From positions 1-9,095 of the forward strand of contig JASLEF010000116.1 in NCBI GenBank assembly GCA_030151245.1: a stretch of DNA of 9,095 nt, in the 5' to 3' direction. Origin of the DNA: Ignatzschineria sp. Lineage in GTDB: Bacteria; Pseudomonadota; Gammaproteobacteria; Cardiobacteriales; Wohlfahrtiimonadaceae. Positions 1 to 6,030 of the stretch are shown piece by piece (position 1 is the stretch's first letter; each line of letters opens with the position of its first letter). The notes beneath the pieces were generated by a model. The model saw only the letters and a list, made by a program, of their open reading frames with translations. It had not been told where the DNA came from and made no database searches. The position numbers and the translations under genes are program-made.

Positions 1-405
1 CGGTTTAATAGTTTGATCACAAAGCAATTAATAGATGGGGCAAAAGATGGGTTACTGAGAAGTGGTATTAAAGAAGAGGATATTACACTAGCCTGGGTAC
101 CTGGAGCTTATGAGATTCCCTTAATTGCAAAAAAATTTGCAGAAAAATCTGAGTATGATGCTGTGATCTGTTTAGGAGCGGTCATTCGAGGCGCAACCGC
201 ACACTTTGATTATGTTGCCGGGGAAGCTGCAAAAGGTATCAGTAAAATAGGTCTAGAGTGCGGTAAACCCGTGATGTTTGGAATCTTAACTGTGGATACC
301 ATTGAACAAGCTCTTGAAAGAGCAGGAACAAAAGCAGGAAATAATGGTTTCTCAGCAGCAATGGGTGTTGTTGAAATGCTTAGTTTGATTGATGAGATTG
401 CTTAA
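1..405 (+). CDS. ribH: 6,7-dimethyl-8-ribityllumazine synthase, 5'-truncated by the window edge
   Basis: Lumazine synthase condenses 5-amino-6-ribitylamino-uracil with 3,4-dihydroxy-2-butanone 4-phosphate, the penultimate step of riboflavin synthesis; family members form cytoplasmic pentamers or 60-mers. The frame is open from base 1 and begins with RFNS, the family's conserved N-terminal RFN motif. The TTG at 13 is therefore an internal codon and not the start; about 15-20 residues lie outside the window. The 134 visible residues (family about 155) show the substrate-binding GAYEIP (fragment residues 35-40), GAVIRG (59-64), and the RGATAHFDYV block with the catalytic His at fragment position 68. 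They end with the RAGTKAGNNG motif and a helical tail. The usual partner nusB does not follow; acnA does, after 167 bp. I see no clear terminator after the stop. Identification is very secure. Confidence 0.97.
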   Translation, partial: RFNSLITKQLIDGAKDGLLRSGIKEEDITLAWVPGAYEIPLIAKKFAEKSEYDAVICLGAVIRGATAHFDYVAGEAAKGISKIGLECGKPVMFGILTVDTIEQALERAGTKAGNNGFSAAMGVVEMLSLIDEIA

Positions 406-430
406 AGAAGGGGGTTTTAGCGATTCCTTT

Positions 431-448
431 TACCGAGTAATCTTGGTA
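431..448 (+). repeat. Short hairpin between ribH and acnA
   Basis: TACCGAG (431-437) and CTTGGTA (442-448) can pair over 7 bp with one G-U, closing a TAAT loop. It lies 26 bp after the ribH stop. No T-run follows on either strand, so it is not a standard intrinsic terminator. It might stabilise the ribH 3' end, or be chance. The rest of the 406-572 gap shows no gene. A TATAAA at 517-522 could be a -10 element for acnA, but I see no good -35 for it. Confidence 0.25.
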
Positions 449-561
449 TCATGTCGGCGGAATAAGGTTCAATGATGAGATAAATAGAAGAATAAAGTCA
501 TTGAGTCATGCCTTAATATAAAGTTTTTAAAGGGTTTAGCAGATTATTTTTTATTAAACTT

Positions 562-568
562 AGGAGGT
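562..568 (+). promoter_or_regulatory. Shine-Dalgarno site of acnA
   Basis: AGGAGGT is a near-complete match to the anti-Shine-Dalgarno complement. It sits four bases before the ATG at 573 and fixes that start. Its strength fits a highly expressed TCA-cycle enzyme. Confidence 0.85.
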
Positions 569-572
569 CAAC

Positions 573-3248
573 ATGAGTAAAATTAACTCATTAAACACTC
601 TATCTACCTTAAATGTGGGTGGCAAAGAGTACCATTACCATTCGATCAAAAAAGCAGAAGAGAAATTAGGAGATCTATCAAGACTCCCAAAATCAATGAA
701 AGTTCTTCTTGAGAACTTACTTCGCTTTGAAGATAACGTCACAGTCAATGCTGATGACATCGCCGCGATTGGTGAATGGGCACGTAACCGCTCATCTAAA
801 CGTGAGATCCAATACCGTCCTGCACGTGTTTTAATGCAAGACTTTACCGGAGTTCCAGCTGTTGTTGACTTAGCAGCAATGCGTGATGCAATGGTGAAAG
901 CTGGCGGTGATGCGAAGCATATCAATCCACTTGCACCTGTTGATTTAGTCATTGACCACTCGGTGATGATCGACACATTCGGTACGAACGCTTCATTTGA
1001 AGAGAACGTAAAATTAGAAATGGAACGTAACGGTGAGCGTTATGAATTCTTGAAATGGGGTCAAAACGCGTTTGATAACTTCCGTGTTGTGCCACCAGGA
1101 ACAGGAATCTGTCATCAGGTAAACTTAGAGTTCCTTTCACAAGTTGCTTGGACGAATGAGAAAGATGGTAAAACATGGATCATGCCTGATACTTGTGTCG
1201 GTACTGACTCACATACACCAATGGTGAATGGTCTTTCAGTACTTGCTTGGGGTGTGGGTGGTATCGAAGCGGAAGCTGCGATTCTTGGACAACCTATCTC
1301 AATGGTAATACCTGAAGTCGTAGGTTTTAAATTAACCGGAAAATTAGTGGAAGGTGTTACAGCAACAGACTTAGTATTAACAATCGTTGAAATGCTACGT
1401 CAAAAAGGGGTTGTTGGTAAATTCGTTGAATACTATGGTGATGGTCTTAAGGATCTTCCGCTTGCAGACCGTGCGACGATTTCAAACATGGCGCCAGAAT
1501 ATGGAGCAACTGTTGGTTTCTTCCCTGTTGATGAGATCACATTAAACTATATGCGCTTAACAGGCCGTGATGAAGAGATCATCGCTCGTACAGAAGCTTA
1601 TGCGAAAGAGCAGGGTTTCTGGGGCAATGATGGTGATGAGCCAGTATTTACAGATACATTAGAACTTGATTTAGGTAGTGTTGTTCCTAGTATGGCAGGT
1701 CCTAAGCGTCCACAAGATCGTGTAACATTACCTGGTCTTAAAGATGCTTTTGATAAATTCGTTGCAGACAGCAATGACGATATCAATAAATCAGCGGATA
1801 TCTATCTTAACGATAAGAAAGAGACTTTAAATCAAGGAGACGTTGTATTTGCAGCGATTACTTCATGTACAAACACCTCTAATCCAAGCGTTATGATGGC
1901 GGCTGGTTTAGTAGCAGAAAAAGCTTCTAAACTTGGTTTAACACGTAAACCATGGGTGAAAACATCTCTTGCACCAGGATCAAAAGTGGTGAGTGAGTAC
2001 TTAGATAAAGCGGGCTTAACCAAATATCTTGATCAGGTTGGTTTCAACTTAACAGGTTATGGTTGTACTGCTTGTATCGGTAACTCAGGTCCGTTAATTA
2101 AAGAAGTGGGTGATGCTATTGATGAAAATGATTTCGCAATGTCTGCAGTCATCTCAGGAAACCGTAACTTCGAAGGACGTATCCATCCACAAATCAAAAC
2201 CAACTGGATTGCTTCACCACCTTTAGTGGTTGCGTTTGCGATTGCAGGTACAACACGTATCGATATCTCTAAAGAGCCAATCGCTCAAGATAAAGATGGT
2301 AATGATGTATTCTTGAAAGATATCTGGCCTTCAAACCAAGAGATTGCTGATGCAGTTGCACAGGTAGACGGCACAATGTTCCGTAAAGGATATGATGGTG
2401 TATTTGATGGTGATGCTCACTGGCAAGCACTTGATGTTGCAAAAACAGAGACATTCCAATGGAATGAGCAATCAACGTATGTACAACATCCTCCATACTT
2501 TGAAAAAATTGATCAGCCAATTGCAGCACTTAAACCTATCGAAAATGCTAATGTATTGGCATACTTTGGTGACTCAATCACAACGGACCATATTTCACCA
2601 GCAGGTGTGATCATGGCAGGTGCTCCAGCAGGTTTATACTTGCAAGAGAAGGGTGTGACGCCTAAAGACTTTAACTCATATGGTTCACGTCGTGGTAACC
2701 ACCAAGTAATGATTCGTGGTACTTTTGCAAATATCCGTATCCGTAATAAGATGTTAACGGATGTTGAGGGAGGTTTCACGAAACATATTCCAACAGGTGA
2801 AACACTTCCGATTTATGATGCAGCAATGCGTTATGAAGCTGAAAATACACCGCTAATCGTTTTAGCAGGTAAAGAGTATGGTTCAGGTTCAAGCCGTGAC
2901 TGGGCAGCTAAAGGTCCAAACCTTTTAGGTGTTAAAGCAGTAATTGCTGAGAGCTATGAGCGTATTCACCGTTCAAACCTCATTGGTATGGGTATTCTTG
3001 CACTTCAGTATAAAAATGGTGAAAATGCAGAAAGTCTTGGTTTAACTGGTGAAGAGTCATTCACTATTAACTTTGATGACAGTATTAAACCAGGTCAAGA
3101 TATCGAAGTATCAGCGAAAAAAGCTGATGGCACGGTTGTGAATTTCACAGTACTTTGCCGTATTGATACTTTGAATGAAGTAGATTACTTCAAATCAGGC
3201 GGTATCTTACATTACGTTCTTCGTGAAATGATCGCAGAACACAAATAA
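573..3248 (+). CDS. acnA: Aconitate hydratase, AcnA/IRP1 type
   Basis: Aconitase interconverts citrate and isocitrate through cis-aconitate in the TCA cycle, using a cytoplasmic [4Fe-4S] cluster. The protein is 891 aa, the same length as E. coli AcnA, and has the domain order of the AcnA/IRP1 class: Fe-S core first, then linker, then swivel domain. Visible landmarks are the DSHT active-site motif (D212-H214), the first cluster ligand Cys432 in SCTNTSNPS, and the other two ligands Cys498 and Cys501 in GYGCTACIGNSGP. The swivel domain opens with DSITTDHISPAG (from residue 667), and the substrate-binding GSGSSRDW lies at 770-777. Nothing is missing or broken. Arginine is coded mostly by CGT and glycine by GGT, which suggests high expression. 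The gene stands alone, with a strong Shine-Dalgarno site and its own terminator. Homologues become RNA-binding regulators when the cluster is lost; the sequence here neither shows nor excludes that. Confidence 0.98.
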   Translation: MSKINSLNTLSTLNVGGKEYHYHSIKKAEEKLGDLSRLPKSMKVLLENLLRFEDNVTVNADDIAAIGEWARNRSSKREIQYRPARVLMQDFTGVPAVVDLAAMRDAMVKAGGDAKHINPLAPVDLVIDHSVMIDTFGTNASFEENVKLEMERNGERYEFLKWGQNAFDNFRVVPPGTGICHQVNLEFLSQVAWTNEKDGKTWIMPDTCVGTDSHTPMVNGLSVLAWGVGGIEAEAAILGQPISMVIPEVVGFKLTGKLVEGVTATDLVLTIVEMLRQKGVVGKFVEYYGDGLKDLPLADRATISNMAPEYGATVGFFPVDEITLNYMRLTGRDEEIIARTEAYAKEQGFWGNDGDEPVFTDTLELDLGSVVPSMAGPKRPQDRVTLPGLKDAFDKFVADSNDDINKSADIYLNDKKETLNQGDVVFAAITSCTNTSNPSVMMAAGLVAEKASKLGLTRKPWVKTSLAPGSKVVSEYLDKAGLTKYLDQVGFNLTGYGCTACIGNSGPLIKEVGDAIDENDFAMSAVISGNRNFEGRIHPQIKTNWIASPPLVVAFAIAGTTRIDISKEPIAQDKDGNDVFLKDIWPSNQEIADAVAQVDGTMFRKGYDGVFDGDAHWQALDVAKTETFQWNEQSTYVQHPPYFEKIDQPIAALKPIENANVLAYFGDSITTDHISPAGVIMAGAPAGLYLQEKGVTPKDFNSYGSRRGNHQVMIRGTFANIRIRNKMLTDVEGGFTKHIPTGETLPIYDAAMRYEAENTPLIVLAGKEYGSGSSRDWAAKGPNLLGVKAVIAESYERIHRSNLIGMGILALQYKNGENAESLGLTGEESFTINFDDSIKPGQDIEVSAKKADGTVVNFTVLCRIDTLNEVDYFKSGGILHYVLREMIAEHK

Positions 3249-3277
3249 GATTTTACGGACTTATTTGAACAATAGAG

Positions 3278-3302
3278 AGGTATCCTTCGGGATACCTTTT
3301 TT
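3278..3302 (+). terminator. Intrinsic terminator of acnA
   Basis: A perfect 8-bp stem AGGTATCC (3278-3285) / GGATACCT (3290-3297) closes a TTCG tetraloop and runs into six T residues. It lies 29 bp after the acnA stop codon. The UUCG loop on a C-G closing pair is an unusually stable RNA hairpin. Confidence 0.95.
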
Positions 3303-3528
3303 ATATGTATATTTTATGGATCCTCAGTTTGCTTCACGAGGGTGGAATCTGAATTATCATGATAATGGGCTAATAATAACGTCAGACAGCATAGTTTTTT
3401 TTACCCTATACTTATTTTTAAACTGGTTTTATGATATGTCGGAATCGAATATCCAGGAGTATAATGAAAAATAGGGAATTTAAAGTTTTTTTGTATATGA
3501 CTGAGTTTTGAAGGAAAATTTAGATAAT
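3303..3528. other. Intergenic stretch without a convincing gene
   Basis: Together with the two flanking terminators this makes a 337-bp gap. A rightward open frame (ATG at 3317, stop ending at 3474, 52 codons) has no Shine-Dalgarno site, and its longer TTG-started version (from 3265) runs through the acnA terminator, so I do not call it a gene. A perfect 14-bp palindrome ATTATCATGATAAT lies at 3353-3366. It resembles Fur half-sites in composition, but its arms are in the opposite order to the classical Fur core, and no gene start is near enough to give it an obvious role. Confidence 0.5.
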
Positions 3529-3560
3529 AAAAAAAGCAGATAGTATTGATATCTGCTTTT
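3529..3560 (-). terminator. Intrinsic terminator of the TM2-domain gene
   Basis: On the minus strand a 7-bp GC-containing stem, GCAGATA/TATCTGC (arms 3536-3542 and 3550-3556), is extended by A-T pairs to 11 bp, with a 7-nt loop. It is followed by seven T residues (complement of 3529-3535). It begins 26 bp beyond the stop codon of the leftward gene. TTTT also follows on the plus strand, so weak activity in that direction is possible. Confidence 0.88.
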
Positions 3561-3585
3561 GTGATTACTTTATCAAAAATGGATA

Positions 3586-3798
3586 TTATTCAGCGAGTAA
3601 ACGACCTTGTTTATCGGTAAACTTACCTGTAATAATCATCACCAAATCGATTAAAGACCAAATTCCAAGACCGCCTAGTGTGAAGAACATTAAGAAGCCT
3701 GTACCAATTTTTCCAACGTAAAAACGATGGACACCCAAGCCTCCCAAGAATAAACATAACAAGATTGCCGCAACTTTACTTTTATCACTATTTTCCAT
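3586..3798 (-). CDS. TM2-domain small membrane protein
   Basis: This 70-residue protein is almost entirely a TM2 domain. A first hydrophobic helix (about residues 8-22) runs into the signature LGVHRFYVGK (21-30), followed by a glycine-rich turn and a second helix containing GIWSLIDLVMIITG (45-58), then a short polar tail. The HRFYVGK and IWSLID blocks are the diagnostic TM2 motifs. TM2 proteins are widespread in bacteria, and their molecular function is generally not known; the domain predicts an inner-membrane location only. Start choice: the ATG has AAGGA (complement of 3806-3810) seven bases upstream. The gene is monocistronic, with its own terminator, and faces an AT-rich divergent region shared with the first lipoprotein gene. 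The protein is complete and of usual length for the short members. No function can be inferred from the neighbours. Confidence 0.9.
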   Translation of the reverse strand: MENSDKSKVAAILLCLFLGGLGVHRFYVGKIGTGFLMFFTLGGLGIWSLIDLVMIITGKFTDKQGRLLAE

Positions 3799-4125
3799 TT
3801 TTAGATCCTTAATTGTCTATTAAATATTAAAGTAAACAAAAAAATTACTTACTTTTGAAATTCAAAGAAATTCTATCAGATAGAATAATTTAATAATAAA
3901 TTCTATGTAAATGTTGTTTTTAAATGATTTTTAAATAAATTTTAATTATTTTTAGCATCTATCTTTTGAAATATTCTATGAAATATAAGATTTTCTGATG
4001 AATATTCAGTTATATTTAATGTTATTTTCCGTCATGTTGGAAATTTTCAGATAAGGCTTACAAATTTGAGATAAAATATCTTCATCACATATCAATTATC
4101 ATGAGTCTTTCAAGGAGGAAATATC
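3799..4125. other. AT-rich divergent intergenic region
   Basis: This 327-bp region separates the leftward TM2 gene from the rightward lipoprotein gene and holds no open frame I can support. It must carry both promoters. A TAAAAT at 4072-4077 is a possible -10 for the lipoprotein gene, but no good -35 precedes it. Palindromes are present: ATTCTATC/GATAGAAT at 3870-3886, TTTGAA/TTCAAA at 3854-3866 and TGAATATTCA at 3999-4008. In such AT-rich DNA the shorter ones may be chance. Right before the gene, AAGGAGG at 4112-4118 is its Shine-Dalgarno site. Confidence 0.6.
3870..3886. repeat. 17-bp operator-like palindrome upstream of the TM2 gene
   Basis: ATTCTATC (3870-3877) and GATAGAAT (3879-3886) form a perfect inverted repeat around one base. 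The half-site ATTCTAT recurs at 3900-3906 and 3973-3979. The palindrome lies 72-88 bp upstream of the TM2 start. Its form is that of a dimeric regulator site, but I cannot name the regulator. Confidence 0.4.
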
Positions 4126-4347
4126 ATGAAATCCATCAGTAAAATAACATCTTTAGTCGTTATATCAATATTACTTACAGCTTGTAATACTTGGAATGGG
4201 ATGAGCTCAAAAGAAAAAGGAATGGTAATAGGGACAGGTGCCGGGGCAGCAACAGGCGCAGCGATAACAGGAGGAACCGTATTGGGAACAGGTGCAGGAG
4301 CGGCATTAGGTGGCTTTATTGGAAATGAAATTGGAAAAGCGCTTTAA
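4126..4347 (+). CDS. OsmB-like glycine-zipper lipoprotein, copy 1
   Basis: A 73-residue predicted lipoprotein. A lysine-containing N-terminus and hydrophobic core lead to the lipobox LTAC, so signal peptidase II should cut before Cys20 and leave a 54-residue lipidated protein. Residue +2 is Asn, not the Asp that retains lipoproteins in the inner membrane, so outer-membrane sorting is expected. The mature part has a short polar start (NTWNGMSSKEKG) and then a glycine-zipper region, GTGAGAATGAA...GTGAGAALGGFIG, ending in GNEIGKAL. Length and layout match E. coli OsmB (72 aa), which is induced by osmotic and stationary-phase stress and whose exact role is unclear. AAGGAGG lies seven bases before the ATG. 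A paralogue follows 160 bp downstream, with 43 of 73 residues identical by my ungapped count. I call the family with confidence but leave the symbol empty because two copies compete for it. Confidence 0.9.
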   Translation: MKSISKITSLVVISILLTACNTWNGMSSKEKGMVIGTGAGAATGAAITGGTVLGTGAGAALGGFIGNEIGKAL

Positions 4348-4381
4348 GGATCTGTCCATTATTTTAGTGAAAAATGGGAAA

Positions 4382-4418
4382 CTTCTTGAAGAAGAGAGCA
4401 TTATTTTAAAAGAATGCT
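4382..4418 (+). repeat. Two adjacent inverted repeats in the 3' region of lipoprotein copy 1
   Basis: CTTCTT-G-AAGAAG (4382-4394) is a perfect 13-base palindrome. AGCATT (4397-4402) and AATGCT (4413-4418) form a second inverted repeat whose interior can also partly pair. Neither is followed by a T-run, but the true terminator starts six bases later. They could be stem-loops of the mRNA 3' end, or of a small RNA processed from it. Confidence 0.4.
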
Positions 4419-4423
4419 TAGTA

Positions 4424-4451
4424 AGGAGAGATGAATAAATCTCTCTTTTTT
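4424..4451 (+). terminator. Intrinsic terminator of lipoprotein copy 1
   Basis: GAGAGAT (4426-4432) pairs with ATCTCTC (4439-4445) around a six-base loop. The stem can be extended by a G-U and two A-T pairs into the run of six T residues (4446-4451). It separates the two lipoprotein genes into different transcripts or reduces read-through. Confidence 0.85.
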
Positions 4452-4459
4452 ATTAGCTG

Positions 4460-4468
4460 TGATATTAT
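4460..4468 (+). promoter_or_regulatory. Candidate extended -10 promoter of lipoprotein copy 2
   Basis: TGATATTAT fits the extended -10 form TGn-TATTAT, one mismatch from the -10 consensus. It starts nine bases after the terminator of copy 1 and would give a leader of about 30 bases before the ATG at 4508. No recognisable -35 is present, which extended -10 promoters tolerate. A start site has not been shown. Confidence 0.4.
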
Positions 4469-4507
4469 CAATATATCCATAACCAACTGTTTTATAGGAG
4501 GAGTTCT

Positions 4508-4729
4508 ATGAAATCATTCATTAAAATAACATCAATTATGACTCTATTAGTAATGACTACCGCTTGTTCTACTTGGGACGGGATGAGTAAAAGTGAAAAG
4601 GGAACTGTAGTAGGAACAGGTGCAGGGGCTGTGATTGGGGCTCAGATATCAGATGGGAAAGTGTTTGGGACAGCAGCAGGAGCCGCGGCAGGAGCATTGA
4701 TAGGTAATCAAGTCGGTAAATCTCTTTAA
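4508..4729 (+). CDS. OsmB-like glycine-zipper lipoprotein, copy 2
   Basis: Same length and architecture as copy 1: a signal peptide with lipobox TTAC cut before Cys20, Ser at +2 (outer-membrane sorting expected), then polar STWDGMSKSEKG and a glycine zipper GTGAGAVIGA...GTAAGAAAGALIG ending in GNQVGKSL. Two stretches, around TAC-x-TW-x-GMS and GTGAGA, are shared with copy 1, whereas the hydrophobic signal core has diverged almost completely. That pattern is expected when composition and not sequence is selected there. The segment ISDGKVFGTAAGAAAGALIGN is closer to E. coli OsmB (TDG in the same place, from memory) than copy 1's ITGG. A very strong Shine-Dalgarno site, AGGAGGAG (4496-4503), precedes the ATG. 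By family it is probably stress-induced, but no regulator site is evident. Confidence 0.9.
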   Translation: MKSFIKITSIMTLLVMTTACSTWDGMSKSEKGTVVGTGAGAVIGAQISDGKVFGTAAGAAAGALIGNQVGKSL

Positions 4730-4782
4730 TCTATAAAGAAGTTATTTTAATCGCATTGTGATAGCAATAGCGCATAATAACT

Positions 4783-4817
4783 AAAAGCCTCAAGTGAGAT
4801 TCGCTCCTTGGGGCTTT
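4783..4817. terminator. Bidirectional terminator between lipoprotein copy 2 and the CNNM gene
   Basis: AAAGCCTCAAG (4784-4794) pairs with CTTGGGGCTTT (4807-4817) over 11 bp with one G-U. Three more pairs (GAG/CTC) extend the stem inside a small bulge and close an ATTCG loop. TTTATA follows on the plus strand and TTTTAG on the minus strand. It stands 54 bp after the lipoprotein stop and 10 bp after the stop of the opposing gene, so it probably serves both. T-tracts are short on both sides. Confidence 0.82.
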
Positions 4818-4827
4818 ATAATATTTC

Positions 4828-5850
4828 TTAAGTATCAAACTTCTTGCGACTTTCCCAGCGTTTTTTTGCTAGTAAGCGCATGTCTGGAACAATATCTGTT
4901 TCATCGACAATTTCTTCACCAATAATTTTTTCTAGAATATCTTCAAGTGTGATGATCCCGAGCCAACTCCCATACTCATCATAGATAAAAGCTAAATGTT
5001 GTTTCTCATCGAGTAATTTTCGGAATGCACTTTTAACACTTATGGTATCTGGTAAAACAAGGGGTGGTTTTTCGGCAAAATCTAGTAGGGATTGTTCACT
5101 ATTGATTAAATCAACTAAATCATGCCTGAAGAAAACCCCTAAAGGATTCTCCTCATCATCTAAAATCGGATATCGTGAGAACTGATTTTGATCAATCAAT
5201 ATTTTTAATGCTTCGAGTGTCGTTGTAGGCTTAATCGCAGCGGTGACCACTCTAGGCGTCATGATTGTTGTCAGATCAACCTCGTCAAGATCTAAAATAT
5301 TTGCAATGACTTGTTGCTCTTTTGCTTCGATAGCATTTAATTCTTTCGCTAAACCGGCGAGAGATTTTATTTCTTGGCGAAGATTTCCATCTTCTTTACT
5401 ATTACCAATCATTCTCATAATTAAGTCTGACAACCAAATAAAGGGCGTTAATAGCAGAATCATCGGATTTAATATTGTGGGTAGAATGAGACTTAATCGG
5501 CGCCAATATTTTGCGCCTAAAACTTTAGGAATAATTTCAGATAAAATTAAAATAAGTACCGTCATAATGGCAGAAGCAATCCCGAGATATCCACTTCCAT
5601 AAAGATTTGTCACTTGAGCACCAACTCCTGCTGCACCAACAGTATGAGCGATAGTATTAAGCGTTAAAATTGCCGCTAGAGGCCGGTCAATTTTGTCTCG
5701 AAGTTTTTTAAGCTTAGGATAAAGAGCAGGGCAATCAACTTTTTGTTGAGAAATAAAGCTCGGCGTTAATGACAGTAGAACGGCTTCTAAGATTGAGCAG
5801 ATAAATGAAATCGAAATTGACACAATAACGATTAAAAGTAAGAGGAGCAT
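4828..5850 (-). CDS. CNNM (DUF21) membrane protein with a CBS pair, short form
   Basis: A 340-residue inner-membrane protein of the CNNM/CorB group, which is linked to Mg2+/Co2+ transport or export; older annotations say hemolysin. Residues 2-27, about 57-78, 92-113 and 120-145 are hydrophobic and form the DUF21 domain, with the conserved ILSEIIPKVLGAKYW (102-116, Glu105 before IIPK) and an N-T-x-x-H stretch (65-69). A linker, MTPRVV (197-202), leads into CBS1 (about 192-250) and CBS2 (about 260-313), ending in the typical EEIVDETD (312-319). The chain stops about 20 residues later, so the CorC/HlyC C-terminal domain of many relatives is absent. The neighbouring terminator leaves no room for it, so this is a native short form and not a break. 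Shine-Dalgarno pairing is weak (AGAG, ten bases upstream). The ATG is the only plausible start because a stop lies 30 bases upstream in frame. Confidence 0.9.
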   Translation of the reverse strand: MLLLLLIVIVSISISFICSILEAVLLSLTPSFISQQKVDCPALYPKLKKLRDKIDRPLAAILTLNTIAHTVGAAGVGAQVTNLYGSGYLGIASAIMTVLILILSEIIPKVLGAKYWRRLSLILPTILNPMILLLTPFIWLSDLIMRMIGNSKEDGNLRQEIKSLAGLAKELNAIEAKEQQVIANILDLDEVDLTTIMTPRVVTAAIKPTTTLEALKILIDQNQFSRYPILDDEENPLGVFFRHDLVDLINSEQSLLDFAEKPPLVLPDTISVKSAFRKLLDEKQHLAFIYDEYGSWLGIITLEDILEKIIGEEIVDETDIVPDMRLLAKKRWESRKKFDT

Positions 5851-5879
5851 TGATATCTCTATATTATTAAGGAGAACTA

Positions 5880-5885
5880 ATTATA
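5880..5885 (-). promoter_or_regulatory. Candidate -10 element of the CNNM gene
   Basis: The minus strand reads TATAAT, a perfect -10 hexamer, 29 bp upstream of the CNNM start codon. It would give a leader of about 20 bases. No good -35 is found 16-18 bp further upstream. It lies after the nhaA terminator, consistent with separate transcription of the CNNM gene. Confidence 0.45.
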
Positions 5886-5929
5886 TCGAATTTCATAAAA
5901 TCACATTGGTTTTTTTTGACTTTCGTAAT

Positions 5930-5960
5930 AAAAAACCCCAGTGATATATCACTGAGGTTT
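5930..5960 (-). terminator. Intrinsic terminator of nhaA
   Basis: The palindrome CAGTGATATATCACTG (5939-5954) is flanked by five more pairs (AAACC/GGTTT) after one C-A mismatch. On the minus strand it runs into six T residues (complement of 5930-5935). It is 70 bp downstream of the nhaA stop and upstream of the CNNM gene, so the two leftward genes are separate units. Confidence 0.88.
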
Positions 5961-6030
5961 ATCGCTAGTTGAATAGCATTGTTCATGCCAACTTTTTTAA
6001 AAGACTTTTGCTGCGATGATACCCTTCTAG

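Noticed and set aside
13..15. TTG as a start codon for ribH
   Set aside because: The frame is open upstream and encodes the conserved RFN motif just before it, so TTG is an internal leucine codon.
406..572. Riboswitch or strong promoter between ribH and acnA
   Set aside because: An FMN riboswitch would be expected ahead of riboflavin genes, not after ribH, and its conserved core is not seen. Only a weak TATAAA is present.
635..2779. Several open frames on the minus strand and one shifted frame inside acnA
   Set aside because: All are shadows of a strongly coding gene. None has a start signal or a recognisable protein.
3353..3366. ATTATCATGATAAT as a Fur box
   Set aside because: It is a perfect palindrome of Fur-like composition, but the arms are in the reverse order to the classical TGATAATnATTATCA core, and it is not near a gene start.
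3265..3474. Rightward open frame of 69 codons (or 52 from ATG 3317)
   Set aside because: It begins with TTG, runs through the acnA terminator hairpin and lacks a Shine-Dalgarno site. The composition is not persuasive, and the inner ATG has no ribosome site either.
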